A DNA stretch of 64,000 bases from CAYJPV01 sp964372095 (GTDB taxonomy: Bacteria; Acidobacteriota; Vicinamibacteria; Vicinamibacterales; JAKQTR01), in NCBI GenBank assembly GCA_964372095.1, contig CAYJPV010000022.1, forward strand, positions 31,891 through 95,890, given 5' to 3'. The notes below the pieces were generated by a model. It was not told the DNA's origin. It made no database searches and saw only the letters and a list, made by a program, of their open reading frames with translations. This document shows positions 25,120-34,323 of this stretch, piece after piece (the first letter of the stretch is position 1; each line of letters starts with the position of its first letter). The translations under genes and the position numbers were made by a program.

Positions 25120-28110
25120 CTAGAACCTGAACCCTCCGCTGAAGTAGAACGACCTGGGCGTCTGGTACCCGGCTGCCGAGATGGCATTCCCGAAGTCAGG
25201 GCCCTTCCGGTAGTGCACACCCTCCACCGGCGTTTCGGTGAACGGATTGAACGTCTGCAGTGTCTTATCGGTGGCGGCCGTCAGGACCGTGCCGTTCGGG
25301 CTGTCGATCGCCGACGCGTCGAACAGATTGTCCATGACGAAGCGCAGGAAGAACTCCGCCTTCGGGCCGAGCAGTTTGAACGGCAGCGCGTAGTTGATCG
25401 ACACGTCGGTGGTAACGATCGTATCGGTCGTGTAAGAACCGCGGCCGCCGAAGTAGTACGTCACCGTCGTCGGCGGCGTCAGGTAGCCCGGATTCGGCAG
25501 ATAACTGGACAACATGGAAATGCCGGCATCCAGACTGGCAGGCGAGCCGGACGTGACGTTCTGGAGCACGCCGAGATCAATCCGGCCGAGACGGCCAAAC
25601 CGGAGCGCGTAGTTGCCCCACAGACGCAGCTTGTGGCGCTGGTCGATCGACAGGTTGCCGATCGGGTAGTTCCAGTCGGCCTGCCGGTACTGGGGATAGC
25701 TGAGGACGTCGGACATCACCGGCCCGTCACTCGACGTCTCGCCGTTGAAGTTGCCATGCGACCGCGACAGCGTGTAGTTGCCGCCGAGACTGAGGTCAGG
25801 CGTGATCCGGTATTGCGCCTGCGTCTGCAGGGCGATATACGAACGTTCCAGCTCGTTGCTGTTCTCGATCACGCCAAGATCGAACTGGCGGCCACCCGGG
25901 TCAGACACCTTGCCTGTGGTCAGATCCCGCCGTTCAGCGTAGAAGTCCCGGTAGCGGCGGTAGATACCGTCCACCCGGACAGAGCCCTTCGAGCCAATCT
26001 GGCGCGCAGAACCCAGCGTGAACTCCCACGTGCTGGGCGTCGTCACGTTGTCGCCGACCTTGCGGTTGACGCCGGCATACGTGGGTGAGTCGCGCAACTG
26101 CCGGTTCGTGCCGCCGTTGGCATTGAACCAGTCGAACATGATCTTCAGTGCGTCATGCGCCGACACCAGGGTTTCGGCGTTGGCATTCTGGTTGATCGCC
26201 GGCCCCATGTACACATAACGGAAGGTGGACTGCCGGCCCGCGATGGATCCCACGTCGACCATGGCGCTTGTCGCGCTCATGGCGTACCGGGCCACGCCGG
26301 CATTGACTGTCCACGACGAGTTGCCCTTCGGGCTCCAGGACACGGCGAGGCGCGGGCTGATGACCTGGTCGTCGACGACCTTCAGGCCTGCCTGATCCTT
26401 GGCGCTGGACTTGTCGAACCGCACGCCGATGTTGAACGTGAAGTAGTCGCTGAATCTCCACGAATCGTTGAAGAACCCCGAGTAGGTGCGAATCTTGCTG
26501 CCCACGCTCGTATTGAAGATGGGGTTCCACATGATGTACGCGGCCGCCGAAGCCGTGGGCGTGGTGCCCGGGGTCACCACGGGGTACAGCACCGTGTCGG
26601 CGCCCGACCCGCGGAAGATGGTGTTGTTGGCGTACACCCGATAGCCGCTGCCGGACTGATAGTTGTCGTTCTTCCGGCCATCTTCGTAGGCGTCAGCACC
26701 GAACACGATCGTGTGGGCGCCCATTTTCTGGGTGGACCAGTAGTAGGACCCCTTGACGATGATGTTCTGGTTGTTGCGCTTTTCCTCGCTCAACTCGCCA
26801 TTGGGACCGCACACCGCGCAGAAGGTGGGCGAATTCCACCGGGAACTGCTGCGCGAGCGATCGAGGATGATCGTGCCACGCTCGATGTCGGTGAACCGCG
26901 AACCCGACCCCACGAAGGACAGTTGCCGGCGCGAATACTGGGCTTCCACGAAGAAGTTGGGCCGCAGGATGCCCGTGTAGTTGACCGACGTGAGCTTCTC
27001 GGGCGTCTCACTGTTGATCAGGCTGTCCAGATCCATGATCGTGGCGCTGCTGTAGTACGTGTCATTCGACTTCAGCCGCTTGTCGGTGTACCCAGCCTTC
27101 ACCGTGTGGTTCTGCGTGATCGACCACGTGCCTTTGCCTTCGATTCGCTGGTCTTCGGTCACTGTGGTGAACGGGATGTTCGTGTACCGCGTGGTATTGC
27201 CGTTCTTGTTCTCGTTATAGCGATACGCCCCGAAGAACCAGAGCCGGTTCTTGAAGATGGGGCCGCCCAGCGTGGCTTCGTACGTCGGCAGAGTCTTGTC
27301 CGCCCGGGGATCGCCGGTCGTCAGCGTCTTGTCGAAGGGCGTCAGCCCCGTCCACTTGTCGTTGTCGAGCGTCGCACGCACCGACCCGCTGAACCGGTTG
27401 CCGCCCGACTTCGTGATCGTGTTCGCCACGCCGCCGGCGAACCGGCCGTACTCGGCCGAGATTGTGCCGGTGGAGGTCTTCACTTCTTCGATCGCGTCCT
27501 CGATATACAGGGCGCGCGACTGGTTCCGCAGCGTCTCGTTCAGCACGACGCCGTTCAACAGGAACAGCCCTTCGTAGGACATCGCCCCCGAGAAGGTGAT
27601 GTTGCCGCCGGGGCCCGTCCCTGTGGTGCCTGGCGCCAGCAGCACGGCGCCCGTGAGCGCCCGGCTCACCGGCAGCCGGTCGATCAGGTCCTGGCGGTAG
27701 CTGGCCGCGGCCGTCGCCGTCGTGGTGAAGTCGGCCGTGACCGCCGCCGCGCTCACGTTCACGGTCTCCGCCACCGTGCCAAGCGTCAACTGCACGTTGA
27801 GCGGCACGGTATCGGCCACCTGCACCCGGATGGACTGCTCGACTGTCGCAAACCCTGACAACTCGAAGACCGCCTTGTAGTCGCCGGCCGGCAGGAACGG
27901 CACGATGTAGTCGCCGTTGGCCGACGTCGTCACGACACGCGCGCCCTGGAGCGACGGCGACGTGACGGTAACGGTCACACCCGGCAGCACGAGCCCGTCC
28001 GGGTCACTGACTTTACCCGTGATCGTGCCGGTGGGCATGGTCTGCGCCGCCGCCAGGGCGGCCACGGCCAGGACCAGGGCCGCGCTCACAATGATCCGCT
28101 TGATGTGCAT
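25120..28110 (-). CDS. TonB-dependent receptor, Oar-like, with N-terminal carboxypeptidase-regulatory-like domain
   Basis: 996 residues. Signal peptide MHIKRIIVSAALVLAVAALAAAQ, then a beta-sandwich (ITGKVSDPDGLVLPGVTVTV, NGDYIVPFLPAGDYKAVFEL) at about 30-110. The plug follows (SYEGLFLLNGVVLNETLRNQ, IEEVKTSTGTISAEYGRFAG), then a long barrel ending in GGFRF, an aromatic-terminal strand. It takes a ligand across the outer membrane using TonB energy. A GGAGG ribosome site precedes the ATG. It stands directly upstream of the ECF transporter operon, so a shared vitamin-like ligand is possible but unproved. Confidence 0.9.
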   Translation of the reverse strand: MHIKRIIVSAALVLAVAALAAAQTMPTGTITGKVSDPDGLVLPGVTVTVTSPSLQGARVVTTSANGDYIVPFLPAGDYKAVFELSGFATVEQSIRVQVADTVPLNVQLTLGTVAETVNVSAAAVTADFTTTATAAASYRQDLIDRLPVSRALTGAVLLAPGTTGTGPGGNITFSGAMSYEGLFLLNGVVLNETLRNQSRALYIEDAIEEVKTSTGTISAEYGRFAGGVANTITKSGGNRFSGSVRATLDNDKWTGLTPFDKTLTTGDPRADKTLPTYEATLGGPIFKNRLWFFGAYRYNENKNGNTTRYTNIPFTTVTEDQRIEGKGTWSITQNHTVKAGYTDKRLKSNDTYYSSATIMDLDSLINSETPEKLTSVNYTGILRPNFFVEAQYSRRQLSFVGSGSRFTDIERGTIILDRSRSSSRWNSPTFCAVCGPNGELSEEKRNNQNIIVKGSYYWSTQKMGAHTIVFGADAYEDGRKNDNYQSGSGYRVYANNTIFRGSGADTVLYPVVTPGTTPTASAAAYIMWNPIFNTSVGSKIRTYSGFFNDSWRFSDYFTFNIGVRFDKSSAKDQAGLKVVDDQVISPRLAVSWSPKGNSSWTVNAGVARYAMSATSAMVDVGSIAGRQSTFRYVYMGPAINQNANAETLVSAHDALKIMFDWFNANGGTNRQLRDSPTYAGVNRKVGDNVTTPSTWEFTLGSARQIGSKGSVRVDGIYRRYRDFYAERRDLTTGKVSDPGGRQFDLGVIENSNELERSYIALQTQAQYRITPDLSLGGNYTLSRSHGNFNGETSSDGPVMSDVLSYPQYRQADWNYPIGNLSIDQRHKLRLWGNYALRFGRLGRIDLGVLQNVTSGSPASLDAGISMLSSYLPNPGYLTPPTTVTYYFGGRGSYTTDTIVTTDVSINYALPFKLLGPKAEFFLRFVMDNLFDASAIDSPNGTVLTAATDKTLQTFNPFTETPVEGVHYRKGPDFGNAISAAGYQTPRSFYFSGGFRF

Positions 28111-28194
28111 GAACTTTCCTCCACTGCCTGAAGAGACTAGGACGCGTGCGTTCCGAACTCCGACGAGTGACTACGAATCCGACGGCGCGATTGT

Positions 28195-28347
28195 TCACTT
28201 CACGAGCCACACCCGCAGCAGCAACGGCACGAGCACGAGGGCGCCGGTGATCTGTACGCCGGGTTTCCGGCTGCGGACGACGACCACCGCCACGAGCAGT
28301 GCCACCAGTGCGCAGATCCCCTGGTACACGCCCGGCATCACGTTCAT
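28195..28347 (-). CDS. Small two-helix membrane protein coupled to TRAP permease gene
   Basis: 50 residues. Two hydrophobic stretches (GICALVALLVAVVV and ITGALVLVPLLLRVWLV) around a short basic loop (RSRKPG). The ATG overlaps the permease stop codon as ATGA, the same overlap used by all genes in this operon, which is the main evidence that it is translated. TRAP transporters normally have a small DctQ subunit of four helices; none is encoded here. Whether this tiny protein replaces it is inference. Too short for any family match by eye. Confidence 0.6.
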   Translation of the reverse strand: MNVMPGVYQGICALVALLVAVVVVRSRKPGVQITGALVLVPLLLRVWLVK

Positions 28348-29645
28348 GGCATCAGCCTCCCGAGGGACGGCGAGTACGATAATAGCAGCAGCGCCACGGC
28401 GACAATGCCGGCCGCGGGCACGACGCAGAGACGCAAGACCCGGCGCCGGTCGTCCACGCCAGCCGCCTGGGCGGCCAGCGTCGCAGCCAGTGCCGCCGGC
28501 AGCATCAGATCACCCAGCGACGCCAGCATCGACAACCCTGCGGTCGTGACCACCTCGTTGCGCCCAAGCAGCACGAGGAGAAACGGCACGCCGAGGACCG
28601 ACGCCGATCCGAACGCCGACACCGCGCCGAACAGCGGCATGCTGATGGCGGCCGCGCCGAAGATGGCCCACGCGGGAGCCCCCAGCATCACGGCAACCAG
28701 CCAGCCCCGCGCACCGGTCAGCGTCATGACCTGGATGAACGCACCGACACCCGTCAGGATGCCCGCGACGGGCAATGACTCTTCCGCCGCCCGCAGCATG
28801 GACGTCCACAGCGGGAACCACGGCGAGACGGCCACCCCGACCAGGGCCGCGATCAGGAACGTCAGCGGCAACCCGGGGTCCACCACCTGATGCGGCCACA
28901 CCCGTGGCGCCGCCATCAATCCCGCCGCCGCCACGACGGGCAGGAACGACCGCCACGGGGGCATCACCGCCGCAGGCGCTCCTGCCGGCACCGGCGCGTG
29001 CGTACGAAACAGGGGCCACCCCAGGCCGTACCCGATGACGAGCGCCAGGGGGACCGACGCCAGAGCCAGCGGGGCGCCGAACCCCACGTACGGCAGATCG
29101 ATGCCGCTGCCGATCAACATGGCCGGAATGTTCACGGGAGGCGCAATCATCCCGAGGACCCCCGACATGGCAATGAGCGCGCCGGCACGTTCGCGGGACA
29201 GACCGGCTCCCACCAGGATAGCCGCCACCGTGGTGCCCGTGGCAAGCACCGACGCGGTGGACGATCCCGTAATCATCCCCGGGAACATGACGATGGCTAC
29301 CAGCGTGGGCAGCAGGAGGGCCGGCCGGTGCCCCAGGCGCCGGTGCACGGCCGCGCCAATGGACTCCAGCGCGCCGCCGTCAGCCAGCACGCGCATGAAC
29401 ATCATGGCCGTGATGATGACGAGAATCGGATCGAGATACGAAAAGGCCCCTTCGACCAGGTGCCGGACCGGCAGCACGTCGCCATTGAACGCCGCACCGA
29501 TCCAGGCTGCCACGACGAGCGCCACGCCGATCGGCCGCTGGCGCCAGAAGGCCAGCGCGGCGAAACTGAGCCCCATCAGCACCAGGGTGAGGGGTTCCGC
29601 CCAGCCGACGGACAACGACGACGCGAGTCCGGCACCCGGGTTCAT
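28344..29645 (-). CDS. TRAP transporter large permease (DctM-like)
   Basis: 433 residues, about twelve helices. The DctM pattern appears at residues 115-170: TGSSTASVLATGTTVAAILV then MSGVLGMIAPPVNIPAMLIG, the conserved G-rich and P-P motifs of the ion-coupled permease. It works with a periplasmic binding protein, presumably the TAXI lipoprotein encoded at 33.3 kb. TAXI systems usually have a single fused permease of over 600 residues; here only the large part is seen. The start overlaps the stop of the M14-like gene (ATGA). Confidence 0.8.
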   Translation of the reverse strand: MNPGAGLASSLSVGWAEPLTLVLMGLSFAALAFWRQRPIGVALVVAAWIGAAFNGDVLPVRHLVEGAFSYLDPILVIITAMMFMRVLADGGALESIGAAVHRRLGHRPALLLPTLVAIVMFPGMITGSSTASVLATGTTVAAILVGAGLSRERAGALIAMSGVLGMIAPPVNIPAMLIGSGIDLPYVGFGAPLALASVPLALVIGYGLGWPLFRTHAPVPAGAPAAVMPPWRSFLPVVAAAGLMAAPRVWPHQVVDPGLPLTFLIAALVGVAVSPWFPLWTSMLRAAEESLPVAGILTGVGAFIQVMTLTGARGWLVAVMLGAPAWAIFGAAAISMPLFGAVSAFGSASVLGVPFLLVLLGRNEVVTTAGLSMLASLGDLMLPAALAATLAAQAAGVDDRRRVLRLCVVPAAGIVAVALLLLSYSPSLGRLMP

Positions 29646-30793
29646 GAGGCGGGTCCCAGGATCGCCCCCAGGCCGAGGCGCACCGCGGTGTCGTAATCCG
29701 GCACGCCCTCGATGACGACGGCGTCGTCAGGTGACAACTCCGCCAACGCGGTGGCGAAAGCCCGGATGCCGGACAGATGGCGACCCGCCCGCACGGCCAG
29801 GGGCCACCCTGCGGCATCAAAGGGCACGTTGAGCCGTCCACGGCCCGCGGCCAGCACGTAGAACCGGTCCTGGCCCGTGACGACCAGCGCGGCGTCGGTG
29901 CGACCGCGGAGCCGTCCTTGCGCCGGGTTCGTCGTCTCCATCAGGATGGCCAGCGCAGGCGTGGCATCGCCCCATTCGCGGTGGGACAACCCCCCCAGGC
30001 CTTCCGGCGAGGCTTCGAGGCCGATGTCGATACCGTCGCCGTGCAGCTGCAGGCTGGCCAGGGCGGCCAGATCCATCGCGCGCTGGTGCGCCACGATCGT
30101 GTTGACGACCGGGTACTCGGGTGACGCCTCGTGGAGATCGATCGCCAGGACGACACGCTCGCGCCGGATGAGTTCGGTGATCGCGAACGCGACCTGCTCG
30201 GTGAGCGCACCGTCGGATCGTCCGGGATACGCCCGGTTGAGGTTCCGCGTCTCGGAGCCCGACAGGGTCTGGCCCGATCGTGTCAGCGTGTAGACCTGAG
30301 GATCCGGCCACTGGTGCACAGGATTCGTCGCGCGGGCGCCGAACGTGAAACGCCGCACCACTCCGGATGGGGTCCGCACCTCGAAGTCCTGCGGATGGCC
30401 TTCCTGCGGGACGTTGTGGGAGAAGCCGCTGGCGTTCGCCCGAGGCAACACAATCAGGCGCCCGCGGACCACGGTGGCCCGCTCCACAAGGGAGACGGCG
30501 GCCAGGTACCCCGCCGGCTCGTCGCCATGCGTTCCGCCCAGCACCAGCAGCGTCCCGCCGGGCTGGCGCCCTTCAAGGACGAAGACATCGGTGTCACCGG
30601 GAGTGCCGCGGAGCGCGGGCAGATAGGCGGAGAGCAGCACACGGTTCGTCACGCCGGGTCCGGGCAGGAGCTCGTCTGCCGTGGTCATGCCCGTAAACGA
30701 GGGAGCCACGGCCATCGCGACGAATATCGCCCCCGCGACACTCGCCACGCCCCGCCAGGTCTCCCGCTTCACGTCCATCCACGGCATCGTCAT
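29642..30793 (-). CDS. Succinylglutamate desuccinylase/aspartoacylase (AstE/M14)-like zinc deacylase
   Basis: 383 residues from the ATG chosen. A hydrophobic N-terminal segment (ASVAGAIFVAMAVA, about 18-30) is a signal anchor or signal peptide. Zinc motif GGTHGDEPAG with H89 and E92; the third ligand region is AIDLHEAS. The family removes acyl groups from the alpha-amino group of aspartate or glutamate, or acts as a carboxypeptidase. With an export signal it would work in the periplasm on N-acylated or peptide-bound amino acids. It starts the operon arm M14-TRAP-small protein, 180 bases after the response regulator, behind a candidate operator at 30928-30944. Confidence 0.75.
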   Translation of the reverse strand: MTMPWMDVKRETWRGVASVAGAIFVAMAVAPSFTGMTTADELLPGPGVTNRVLLSAYLPALRGTPGDTDVFVLEGRQPGGTLLVLGGTHGDEPAGYLAAVSLVERATVVRGRLIVLPRANASGFSHNVPQEGHPQDFEVRTPSGVVRRFTFGARATNPVHQWPDPQVYTLTRSGQTLSGSETRNLNRAYPGRSDGALTEQVAFAITELIRRERVVLAIDLHEASPEYPVVNTIVAHQRAMDLAALASLQLHGDGIDIGLEASPEGLGGLSHREWGDATPALAILMETTNPAQGRLRGRTDAALVVTGQDRFYVLAAGRGRLNVPFDAAGWPLAVRAGRHLSGIRAFATALAELSPDDAVVIEGVPDYDTAVRLGLGAILGPAS

Positions 30794-30898
30794 GATCCAG
30801 ATGATCCAGGTTGCCCCGATCGGCTCCGGGCACCAGGCGGACCGCCTGGCGCACACACCGGGACGAAGCCATCGGGGCACACGAACCCCGCAGCGGCG

Positions 30899-30944
30899 AC
30901 AGTATCGGCGAATCGCCGGACCCGGCGTGTCACCAGTTGTCGCG
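30899..30944 (-). promoter_or_regulatory. Candidate response-regulator site and weak promoter of the M14-TRAP arm
   Basis: CGCGACAACTGGTGACA (30944-30928 on the minus strand) is identical over 17 bases to the site before the racemase gene and has the same orientation to its gene. GATACTGT (30906-30899) could supply a -10 box; no -35 consensus is seen, as expected for an activated promoter. Confidence 0.5.
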
Positions 30945-30972
30945 CCTCCCTGGCGGGTGCCGGAGCCATGGG

Positions 30973-31680
30973 TCAGGGCCTGGCTGACGTGGCCGCCGGA
31001 GGCGGGTCCGGTGTGAGATAGTAGCCATCCCCGTGCACGGTGTGGAGATAGTGCGGATGGCGCGGATCGGGTTCGAGCCGTTTCCGCAGGCGGAGCACGG
31101 CATTGTCGACGGACCTGGTGCTGGGAAGGTCGGGGTATCCCCACACTTCCCGCAGCAGTTCGTCCCGGTAGACGACCTTGCCCTGGCGCTGGGCCAGGTA
31201 CCGGAGCAGTTCGATCTGCCGGCGGGCCAGCAGCAGGCGCGCCGACCCCCGTCTGGCTGTCATCGTGCCGAAATCAATCGTGACGTCCCCCAGCACGATG
31301 GACGTCACCTCCGGAGACGCGCGGCGCAGCACGGCGTGGACCCGCGCGATCAGTTCTTCGAGATCGAACGGTTTGGTGACGTAGTCGTCGGCGCCAAGGG
31401 CCAGGCCACGGAGCTTGTCGCTCCGCTGGCCGAGCGCCGTGAGCATGATCACCGGGATATCCCCGCCGTGGCGCAGCACGCCCAGGATCTCGAATCCGTC
31501 GCGCCCGGGCAGCATGACGTCGAGCAGAACGAGATGCGGGGCGCAGGCCCTGGCCTTGTCGATGGCCTCGCGGCCATCGGTTGCGACGGTGACGTCGAAT
31601 CCCTCCATGACCAGGTTGTCGCGGAGGACCATGGCGAGCGTCGGGTCGTCTTCCACGACCAGCACACGTTTAGTCACCAC
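30973..31680 (-). CDS. OmpR-family response regulator
   Basis: 235 residues. Receiver domain with the acidic pair D11/D12, phospho-acceptor D54 (LVLLDVMLPG), T/A switch and K in DDYVTKPFD. Winged-helix domain from about 130 with RQIELLRYLAQ and TRSVDNAVLRLRKRLEPD. GTG start lies one base after the kinase stop. It probably controls the neighbouring transporter and glutamate-processing genes; repeated GACAAC half-sites ten bases apart in their promoters fit OmpR-type tandem binding (inference). Confidence 0.92.
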   Translation of the reverse strand: MVTKRVLVVEDDPTLAMVLRDNLVMEGFDVTVATDGREAIDKARACAPHLVLLDVMLPGRDGFEILGVLRHGGDIPVIMLTALGQRSDKLRGLALGADDYVTKPFDLEELIARVHAVLRRASPEVTSIVLGDVTIDFGTMTARRGSARLLLARRQIELLRYLAQRQGKVVYRDELLREVWGYPDLPSTRSVDNAVLRLRKRLEPDPRHPHYLHTVHGDGYYLTPDPPPAATSARP

Positions 31681-31681
31681 G

Positions 31682-33352
31682 TTACGCTCCTGCCGGCATG
31701 ACGAGCCGCACGGTGGTTCCCGCGTCGGGCTGGCTGACGATCTCCAGCGTGCCGCCGTGGTCCGTCACGATCCGATCGACGATGGCAAGACCGAGACCGC
31801 TCCCGCCCGACCCGGCGTTACTCCCCCGGAAGAACCGCCTCGTCACGTACGGGAGTTCGTCGGCCGAGATGCCGATGCCCCGATCGACGACTTCGAGCCA
31901 GACCTTCCCGCTGGTGTGGCGCCCGGCTCGCAGCTGGATCACGCGGGCAGAACCCGAGTACCGAATGGCGTTGTCGAGCAGGTTGTCGATCGCGAGCGTC
32001 AGGGCCGTCCGGTCGCCTCTGAGCCGGGGGACATCGGGCGCGATGTCCACCTGCAGATCGAAGCCGCCGTCGACCAACTGGGCGCGAAACGTCCGAACCA
32101 CACCCTCGACAATCGTGCGCAGGTTGATGGCCTCGAACTGGTAGACCGCGGCGAGATCCGTGACCCGGGCGTACGCCAGCAGGTTCTCCACCAGGCGCAT
32201 CAGGCGCTTCGATTCGCGGACCACGGACCTGGGGTACTCGCTGAACGGTCCGGACTCGGCGATCTTCGAACGCACCAGCGTCTCACCGAGGAGGCGGATA
32301 CCGGCAATCGGCGTCTTGAGTTCGTGGGTGACCGTCGACACGAACTCGGAGCGCAGGGCCGCCAGTTGCGCGCTGGCCCGGGAAGCCCGCACCGTCAGCA
32401 CGAGACCGACGAGCAGGCTGACTGCCGCAAGGCCTGCAAAGACCATCGTCCGGTGCGTGCCCGCACTCGCGCCGCTCAGGAGGCGGTCGTCGTCCATCCG
32501 AACCTGGGCGGTCCAGAAGTCGCAGGACAGGTCGGCGGGCGAATCAATCCCGACGAGCAGCGGATCGATGAACAGCACCGGGAACCACCGCCGGGCGACC
32601 GGCCCCTGACTGGGATTCTCGCTGGATCCGGCCACGGTCTGACCACTGCCGTCGAGGATGGCCATGGGCAGCCCGCCGCCAATCCGCGCCACCTGGCGGA
32701 CGACGTCGGGAAAATAGTGCTGCCGCGCCCACGGCAGGTTCACGGTGAAGCCAACGACGCCGTCGACGGACTGCCGGTACGGGTCGGCATAGAAGAGCCG
32801 CGCCACCACCTGATACCGGGTGTCCTGGAGTTGGGTCTCGAACACGGAGAACCGGCGGCCCAGGCGCCCGTCGGCCAGCACGCGTTCGACCAGGGCGCGT
32901 GACACGGCGTCGTCGTGGCCGATGACGACAGGAAAGGGCGTCTGGCCGTGATCGGACGTCAGCCACGGCGGCAGCCGATCCGATCGGTTGTAGAAGACCA
33001 CCGGGTCCCGGGCCGCCCCGCGCCTCCACACGAAGAACGACTCCGGGTAAGGATACCGGGCAAAGACGCTGGCCACGCCTTTCCGCACGTCGTCGGGAGG
33101 ATCGGTGGTGAGTTCTTCCCACCATTCGGACAGGACAGTGTTCTGGACCCCCCGCATGTCGCGGCTCAGGGCCGTGGCCAGCAGATCCACCGTGTCGCGC
33201 GCGCGCCGGTCGGCCAGTAACTCCTCGGTCCGCTGCCATTCGGTGATGGCCCGGTAGCCGAACCAGACCAGCACGCCCAGAGACGCACAGATGCCGACCA
33301 CGAGCCATTCGGTCAGGTAGCCGCGGGCGAACGAGAACCGTGGGCGCCTCAT
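31682..33352 (-). CDS. Sensor histidine kinase with large periplasmic domain
   Basis: 556 residues. Helix at about 13-33 (TEWLVVGICASLGVLVWFGY), periplasmic domain to about 310, second helix near 318-338 (MVFAGLAAVSLLVGLVLTV). HisKA box STVTHELKTPIAG near residue 360, then HATPase_c with N-box DNLLDNAIRYSG, VDRGIGI and GGSGLGLAI. The periplasmic part is the ligand sensor, of no family I can name. ATG overlaps the TAXI gene stop (ATGA), so sensor and binding protein are co-translated, suggesting that the kinase monitors the same ligand. Confidence 0.92.
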   Translation of the reverse strand: MRRPRFSFARGYLTEWLVVGICASLGVLVWFGYRAITEWQRTEELLADRRARDTVDLLATALSRDMRGVQNTVLSEWWEELTTDPPDDVRKGVASVFARYPYPESFFVWRRGAARDPVVFYNRSDRLPPWLTSDHGQTPFPVVIGHDDAVSRALVERVLADGRLGRRFSVFETQLQDTRYQVVARLFYADPYRQSVDGVVGFTVNLPWARQHYFPDVVRQVARIGGGLPMAILDGSGQTVAGSSENPSQGPVARRWFPVLFIDPLLVGIDSPADLSCDFWTAQVRMDDDRLLSGASAGTHRTMVFAGLAAVSLLVGLVLTVRASRASAQLAALRSEFVSTVTHELKTPIAGIRLLGETLVRSKIAESGPFSEYPRSVVRESKRLMRLVENLLAYARVTDLAAVYQFEAINLRTIVEGVVRTFRAQLVDGGFDLQVDIAPDVPRLRGDRTALTLAIDNLLDNAIRYSGSARVIQLRAGRHTSGKVWLEVVDRGIGISADELPYVTRRFFRGSNAGSGGSGLGLAIVDRIVTDHGGTLEIVSQPDAGTTVRLVMPAGA

Positions 33353-34323
33353 CGCAGCAACTCGCGTTCGCGGTAGTAGCGGGCCGCTCCTTCGTGGAGG
33401 GGAATGGGCGTGGCCGGGGCCTGGCGCAGATCCATCTGGGCGAGGGACAGCTGGGGCGACGACAGGAGCGGCAGGATCTCGAAGAGCCGCTGCGTCAGGT
33501 CGTGCACGAGCGACTCGGGGAGATCGGCCCGGCACACCAGCAGGCTGTCGACACCGACGGTGCGGATGCCGGCGGGATGACCGGGATAGGTGTCACCGGG
33601 GATGACCGCCGGGCTGAAGAACGGGTAGTCGCGGCGCAGGCGGGCGATGGACGGACCGTCCACCGCCAGCAGCCGCGCGCCACGGCGGGTGGCGCCGACG
33701 ACGACGTCGACAGGAGCGGCGCCGTTGATGAACAGGACATCCAGGGTGCCGCCGGCGAGCCGCGCGGCCGCCTCCTCGGGCTGGATCGCTTCGACGGCGA
33801 CGTCGTCGAGTCCGATCCCCAGGGCCCCGAGCACCATCCGCACGGTCGAGCTCGTTCCGCGCGCCAGCCGCCCGATCCGCACGTGGAGGCCGCGCAAATC
33901 TTCGATACGCTGGATCGGCAGGTCGCCCCGGACGACGACGTGCAGCCGCGACAGTTGCAGCATGGCGATGCCTCGAAGCCGCGTCAACGGTTCGTGGCGC
34001 CCGTCCAACCGCCCGACGTACGCGAGGTAGGCGACGTCGGCGTAGGTCAGACCGATGTCGGCCTGGCCGCGGTGAATGGCCTCCACATCGCCTTCAGCCT
34101 GGCCGTTGTCGGCCAGTTCGACTTGGATGCCGGGCAGCGCTCGTTCGTACTCGCGGGCGAGTTCCCGTCCGAGGGGAGAAAACGCCGCGCCGCGGGAGTC
34201 GGACGCGAACCGCAATCGTACGTGAGGACGTTCCTGCGGGGGCGCGCCGCAGCCCGCGACCACCAGCGAGCCCAGCGCTCCGGCCAGGCCCGCGAACGCG
34301 GCGGCGCGCCAGTGAACGCTCAC
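33349..34323 (-). CDS. TAXI-family TRAP solute-binding lipoprotein
   Basis: 324 residues. Lipobox VVAGC with Cys25, so it is a lipoprotein. Two-lobed binding protein with the TAXI pattern: FASDSRGAAFSPLGRELA, NGQAEGDVEAIHRGQADIGL, GTSSTVRMVLGALGI, and the C-terminal hinge region. TAXI proteins with known ligands bind glutamate or glutamine-like compounds in some bacteria, and serve TRAP transporters. GTG start overlaps the DUF6305-like gene (GTGA). Confidence 0.85.
   Translation of the reverse strand: MSVHWRAAAFAGLAGALGSLVVAGCGAPPQERPHVRLRFASDSRGAAFSPLGRELAREYERALPGIQVELADNGQAEGDVEAIHRGQADIGLTYADVAYLAYVGRLDGRHEPLTRLRGIAMLQLSRLHVVVRGDLPIQRIEDLRGLHVRIGRLARGTSSTVRMVLGALGIGLDDVAVEAIQPEEAAARLAGGTLDVLFINGAAPVDVVVGATRRGARLLAVDGPSIARLRRDYPFFSPAVIPGDTYPGHPAGIRTVGVDSLLVCRADLPESLVHDLTQRLFEILPLLSSPQLSLAQMDLRQAPATPIPLHEGAARYYRERELLR

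Noticed and set aside
30794..30972. N-terminal extension of the M14-like protein upstream through this gap
   Set aside because: The frame is open but the residues are Arg/Cys/Pro-rich without pattern, and the stretch holds the operator-like site; the ATG at 30793 leads straight into a signal segment.
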